Part shown: in pieces, positions 61,485 to 64,000 of the stretch
Position numbering within the stretch: position 1 is the first letter of the stretch
How the letters are laid out: every line of letters starts with the position of its first letter
NCBI GenBank assembly: GCA_964358645.1
Contig: CAYHPW010000003.1
Coordinates: 26,750-90,749 of the forward strand
Length of the DNA: 64,000 nt
Reading direction: 5' to 3'
From: JBBTDV01 sp038042605
GTDB lineage: Bacteria; Bdellovibrionota; UBA1018
Made by a program: the position numbers and the translations under genes
The notes under the pieces: generated by a model
What the model saw: the letters and a program-made list of their open reading frames with translations, nothing else
Database searches by the model: none
Told to the model about the DNA's origin: nothing

Positions 61485-62149
61485 ACTCACGATACACCTC
61501 ACCAACATAAGATCCAAAATACAGCGAGCTAGCTAGCCACTGTAGGGCTGATTGAGCTCCGCGAGGAAGGTCCTAAAAAAAAAAACGATTATACCTGCTG
61601 CTGAATTTACCGACCCTGATATGGGCACGGGGTAGGCATGTGCCAGTGGGGCGCTAAGAAAATGGGAGAGAGCGGCTACAGTGCCTCAGCGATTTAAAGC
61701 ATTATTATCCTGACGCGATCCTTCGCAAAATATGGTAGCTGTTTAGCGTGCGATCGATTTATTAAAAAGTATTATTTTCATATTCTCTACCCCGACAACA
61801 TTAGGTGCCACGTATTTGACATACTAATAAATTTAACGCAATTCGATATTTAAGGATCCTTGTGTATGTAGTTACTCTTCAACCGATACTGTTTCAATGA
61901 AGTGTAACCTTTTCGGCGACATGGGAAATGGTAAGTTTAATTCTAATTGTAGTTCAATTAGCATTAATGGTTACGCGTACCAAAAATAAATTGGCAATAA
62001 TTTTGGTTCTGATAAGCCGCATTATATAAACCATGTGGTATATCAGTTATATACTTAATTAACATAATCTATCTTATTAGGTATAACTATTAGATATTAT
62101 TACATTCATTTGTGGTGCTTTTTCTATGTTGTATTTAGTATAGGTGTTA
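61485..62149. other. Gene-poor interval with the degenerate spoIID tail and AT-rich DNA
   Basis: I see no gene here. It holds an A11 run near 61575, copy B of the spoIID tail, and a strongly AT-rich stretch (about 61764-62149). The hexanucleotide-rich AT sequence has no clear ORF. It separates the two TA blocks. Confidence 0.5.
61620..61763. repeat. Copy B of the spoIID 3'-end repeat (degenerate)
   Basis: 144 bases matching 59664-59808 with about eight substitutions and one deletion (GATTTAAAGC for CAATTTTAAAGC) that would shift the reading frame. It no longer codes. The end point GATCGATTTATT is the same as in copy A, while flanking sequence differs on both sides. Core at 61693-61716. Confidence 0.85.
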
Positions 62150-62155
62150 TATAAT
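62150..62155 (+). promoter_or_regulatory. -10 box of the second brnT module
   Basis: A perfect TATAAT 11 bases before the ATG at 62167. The -35 box is not clear (TTGTAT is 15 bases away). The predicted transcript has a leader of about five bases. Confidence 0.45.
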
Positions 62156-62166
62156 TTAAGAAAGCT

Positions 62167-62448
62167 ATGCGCATCAAGTTTGATTCCGATAAAAGTATGC
62201 TGCTTAGAGCGAACAAGAAACGTGGGATCGGATTTGAGGAAGCGCAGACCGTCTTTGACGGCAATTATTACCTAGCTTTACGAATGGACGAACCCCCTGA
62301 GCAATGGCGTGCAACTGGATGGGTCAACGCAAAGCTTTATTCGGTCGTTTATGAGGTACGCCAGGACGACGAAGGCGAGTTTTATTGGCTTGTAACGCTA
62401 TGGAAAGCAACCGAAGACGAGAAAAAAGAATATGAAAACACAAACTAG
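62167..62448 (+). CDS. brnT: BrnT-family toxin-like protein
   Basis: 93 residues. The family features are an N-terminal FDSDKSMLLRANKKRGI (the D-x-K-x-x-x-N like region), FEEAQTVFDGNYY, and a C-terminal WKATEDEKKEYEN that matches the usual R-x-A-T-x-x-E-x-x-x-Y. BrnT proteins are ribonuclease-fold toxins neutralised by an adjacent antitoxin. The gene overlaps the next by 17 bases, exactly as in the broken pair at 60052-60068. It starts 11 bases after a TATAAT. Confidence 0.7.
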   Translation: MRIKFDSDKSMLLRANKKRGIGFEEAQTVFDGNYYLALRMDEPPEQWRATGWVNAKLYSVVYEVRQDDEGEFYWLVTLWKATEDEKKEYENTN

Positions 62449-62722
62449 CAAAAAAATTCCGACCGCAGATGAAATCGCAGATATGGCCGACAGAGGCGAG
62501 AATGTGACTAAATACTTTCAAAAAGGCAAGATGATGCCTCCGCTGTCGCGTGATCGCGAAGACGTGCAGCGTGTGAACGTAGATTTCACGTATGATATGC
62601 TCGGCGATCTCGATGCTGAAGCAAGGCGCCTCAACATCAGTAGGCAGGCCGTTATTAAGACTATGCTTGCCGATGCCTTGGATCGTCGTTTGCGACTGAG
62701 AAATAAAAAACAAGCTTCATAA
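62432..62722 (+). CDS. CopG/RHH-type antitoxin of the second brnT module
   Basis: 96 residues. The N-terminal part KKIPTADEIADMADRGENVT is common in antitoxins paired with BrnT; the ribbon-helix-helix lies in QRVNVDFTYDMLGDLDAEARRLNISRQ-like sequence (VNVDFTYDMLGDLDAEA then LNISRQAVIKTMLADAL). It would bind BrnT through its N-terminal part and DNA through the RHH. Together with the toxin it forms a normal two-gene module, intact in this copy. Confidence 0.7.
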   Translation: MKTQTSKKIPTADEIADMADRGENVTKYFQKGKMMPPLSRDREDVQRVNVDFTYDMLGDLDAEARRLNISRQAVIKTMLADALDRRLRLRNKKQAS

Positions 62723-62814
62723 AATAGTAGGGAGACTTGAGGGGAAGCAGGGCGTGCAAGCCCCACAAAGTCAATGTATCTTGCGCCGGTGCGCACTTCC
62801 ATAAAGTTGTTACC

Positions 62815-62844
62815 TTGACAAACTTCTACTATAAATAGTAGTAT
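62815..62844 (+). promoter_or_regulatory. Promoter and 16-bp palindromic operator of DUF4160 module 2
   Basis: TTGACA (62815-62820) and TAGTAT (62839-62844) are 18 bases apart. CTACTATAAATAGTAG (62826-62841) is a perfect 16-bp palindrome in the spacer, reaching into the -10 box. It is a likely binding site of the HTH partner. The ATG at 62852 is only seven bases after the -10 box. Confidence 0.65.
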
Positions 62845-62851
62845 TTAATAA

Positions 62852-63046
62852 ATGGGACGCATCAAGCGTGGTGGATATCTGATTGAATGGTGGATGGGAG
62901 ACCATCTCCCTAAACATATCCATATTTACAAAGACGGCATCTTGGTGGCGAAAGTGGAAACCGCCAGCATGCTTGTTTTGGCAGGAGCATTGAATAAGCG
63001 ACTCAAAAAGATCCTGGTCGAATTGATTAGGGAGCAGAAGATATGA
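62852..63046 (+). CDS. DUF4160 protein (toxin-like), module 2
   Basis: 64 residues (MGRIKRGGYLIEWWMGDHL). The signature GDHLPKHIHIYKDGILVAK is the same as in module 1. No ribosome site is visible before the ATG, which fits the near-leaderless transcript predicted from the promoter. Its stop overlaps the HTH partner by four bases (ATGA at 63043-63046). Confidence 0.7.
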   Translation: MGRIKRGGYLIEWWMGDHLPKHIHIYKDGILVAKVETASMLVLAGALNKRLKKILVELIREQKI

Positions 63047-63507
63047 AGGCAGTCAAAATCAGAAGTGGAGAGTTCAACAACAGGAAAAAGGTTCTGACCG
63101 TTTATTACATGAACGGGAAAGCCATCGAAGTTCATTACTCCCAACTTGGAATCAAGAAGAACCTTGGGGCAGTGTGGGTTGATAAAGAAACAAGGGGGCA
63201 TAGTCTTGGTCTTCGCTTTGATGATGGTAAGGAAGACTATATGCCCTATGACCAGCCGCTTGCCCTTACCAAAGATCCTGAGTATCTGCTTCAGACTCAC
63301 GTTGAGCGGCTGACCGCCGTCATCAAGGCGACAATCAAGGAGAGAAGGATTTCAAAACGGTTCCTTGCCGATCAGCTTGGCACTTCAGATAATCAAATCC
63401 AACGTCTCTTAAATCCAACTATTTTAAACAAGAACCTTGAACAGCTTTATAAGGTTGCAACCATTATTGGCCTTGAATTCGAATGGCACATCAAGAAGGC
63501 CGCTTAA
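63043..63507 (+). CDS. HTH antitoxin-like partner of DUF4160, module 2
   Basis: 154 residues. The beta-rich N-terminal half (KKVLTVYYMNGKAIEVHYSQ, GLRFDDGKEDYMPYDQPLAL) resembles DUF2442; the C-terminal half is a helix-turn-helix (ISKRFLADQLGTSDNQIQRLL). It would neutralise the toxin-like partner and repress at the palindrome 62826-62841. It has the same layout as the module on the other strand at 60484. Confidence 0.7.
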   Translation: MKAVKIRSGEFNNRKKVLTVYYMNGKAIEVHYSQLGIKKNLGAVWVDKETRGHSLGLRFDDGKEDYMPYDQPLALTKDPEYLLQTHVERLTAVIKATIKERRISKRFLADQLGTSDNQIQRLLNPTILNKNLEQLYKVATIIGLEFEWHIKKAA

Positions 63508-63726
63508 CACGGTAAAAGAGAGCCTTTTTAAGAAGCCCCTTGAGTTTATTAATGCCGCTGGTATCTTTTATTTCTCTGTTTCAACAAAAAAACCCACAAG
63601 TTGATACTGAGTTTTTTTGTTAAAAGGAAATTCATTCGCACGCAGACAAGTATATTGCCATAGGAATGTAGCCGATGCTCCTGGACCCATTTTGTTACGG
63701 ATGAATCATCAAAAATCGAATGTGAT
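63508..63726. other. Gap between the DUF4160 module and the IS element
   Basis: I see no gene here; the open frame on the minus strand is not supported. It holds the inverted repeat listed next and ends at the copy C core. Confidence 0.5.
63583..63621. terminator. AT-rich inverted repeat, possible terminator
   Basis: AACAAAAAAAC (63583-63593) and GTTTTTTTGTT (63611-63621) are perfect reverse complements, 17 bases apart. The stem is AT-only apart from four G-C pairs, so it is weak; with T-rich strands on both sides it could act in either direction after the antitoxin gene. Confidence 0.4.
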
Positions 63727-63750
63727 TTTAAAGCATTATTATCCTGACGC
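63727..63750. repeat. Copy C of the spoIID 3'-end repeat core
   Basis: The 24-base core of copies A and B (TTTAAAGCATTATTATCCTG then ACGC) reappears here, with two more matching bases to the left (from 63725). The sequence then changes abruptly to the end of an IS5-family element at 63751. It is the shortest copy. Confidence 0.7.
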
Positions 63751-64000
63751 GGCGTTGTTGCGTAATTAGGCCTGACGAAACGTGGGTTTGAGCACCGAGA
63801 ACTAATTGAGCGGATGGGACTGAGGCATTCCAACTCGACTCATGGTGTTCAGGATTTTAGTTTTGATCCTTGCTTCTACAGTCTGGTTGGCAAATAGCCG
63901 GCTCGATAGGCTGGCCCCGAGAATGGTTTTGAATCGAAACATTTGGGTCTCAACAAGGGATCGCTTGTGGTGGCTAGATGACTTCTTCCATGCGGTTTTG
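63751..64000 (-). mobile_element. IS5-family element, right end (partial)
   Basis: The sequence beginning GGCGTTGTTGCGTAATTAGG at 63751 resembles terminal inverted repeats of the IS903-like subgroup (GGCTTTGTTGAATAAATC type). It is followed on the minus strand by the 3' end of a transposase. The element continues outside the window. Confidence 0.65.
63802..64000 (-). CDS. IS5-family transposase, C-terminal part
   Basis: The minus strand reads TAWKKSSSHHKRSLVETQMF then FRFKTILGASLSSRLFANQ, ending GMPQSHPLN and a TAG at 63802-63804. This matches the C-terminal signature of IS5-group DDE transposases, which have the catalytic Glu region near WKxxxxYHRRSL and usually end after KxxxLNxM. The start is beyond the window. 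It shows that an insertion event truncated the third copy of the spoIID tail. Confidence 0.85.
   Translation of the reverse strand, partial: KTAWKKSSSHHKRSLVETQMFRFKTILGASLSSRLFANQTVEARIKTKILNTMSRVGMPQSHPLN

Noticed and set aside
63549..63833. 94-residue minus-strand open frame across the IS boundary
   Set aside because: It runs over the junction of the IS element and the repeat core, so it is a chance frame; the IS5 transposase lies in another frame.

Overview
The window comes from a Gram-negative, flagellated, respiring bacterium of moderate GC content. Supporting signs are outer-membrane channel and lipoprotein genes, a sigma54-type two-component pair, a sigma28-type flagellin promoter, and several many-heme c-type cytochromes, one carrying the CxxxxCH...CxxCH repeat best known from Geobacter. 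Together with an alkyl-DHAP synthase tail, this suggests a deltaproteobacterial-type (Desulfobacterota, Myxococcota or Bdellovibrionota-like) lineage. No rRNA or tRNA gene is present to fix the taxonomy.

Layout. 1-12.5 kb is mostly chromosomal core: alkyl-DHAP synthase tail and lipid kinase, a secreted cysteine-repeat protein, a 99-bp MITE-like palindromic element, topA, ddl, glutamate dehydrogenase, a secreted zinc phospholipase-like protein, and a radical SAM / histidine kinase / NtrC-type regulator operon. 12.6-20.2 kb is a multiheme cytochrome block in two convergent operons: an octaheme HAO-family enzyme, a small membrane protein and a 7-heme cytochrome c fused to a cytochrome b on the plus strand; a 26-heme-motif lipoprotein, a 4-TM protein and a 12-heme NapC-like protein on the minus strand. 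This totals 53 predicted c-hemes, a plausible route from the quinone pool to the periplasm and outer membrane. 20.4-23.8 kb holds secreted proteins behind a near-perfect sigma54 promoter, a subtilisin-like protease and a frameshifted AgmX/PglI-type gene.

23.9-35.3 kb has two UshA-type 5'-nucleotidases, an RluA-type pseudouridine synthase, the kinase PrkA, and a TolC / membrane fusion / MacB-like ABC efflux operon that runs into nucleotidase and prkA. 35.4-44.1 kb has flagellin with its own promoter and terminator, an M1 aminopeptidase with a HEAT-like tail, a GMC oxidoreductase cluster, a secreted tyrosine-phosphatase-like protein and lipoproteins. 44.1-47.4 kb is a compact overlapping riboflavin operon (ribD, ribE, ribBA, ribH). 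47.5-56.3 kb is accessory: large secreted or lipoprotein genes of unknown role, a cation transporter, an EEP hydrolase, and broken genes. 56.4-59.8 kb has an SPFH protein, a family 4 uracil-DNA glycosylase, a zinc-ribbon protein and a SpoIID-domain protein.

The right end (59.66-64.0 kb) is the most unusual part. The 3' end of the spoIID-like gene recurs as a degenerate 144-bp copy and again as a 24-26-bp stub cut by an IS5-family element. Each of the two intervals between copies carries one BrnT/BrnA-type module and one DUF4160/HTH module, in opposite orientations. All four modules have a -10 box only 6-11 bases from the toxin start codon. One brnT is dead (in-frame stop plus frameshift) while its antitoxin gene is intact. 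All functional statements are read from sequence motifs; no database search or structure prediction was run.
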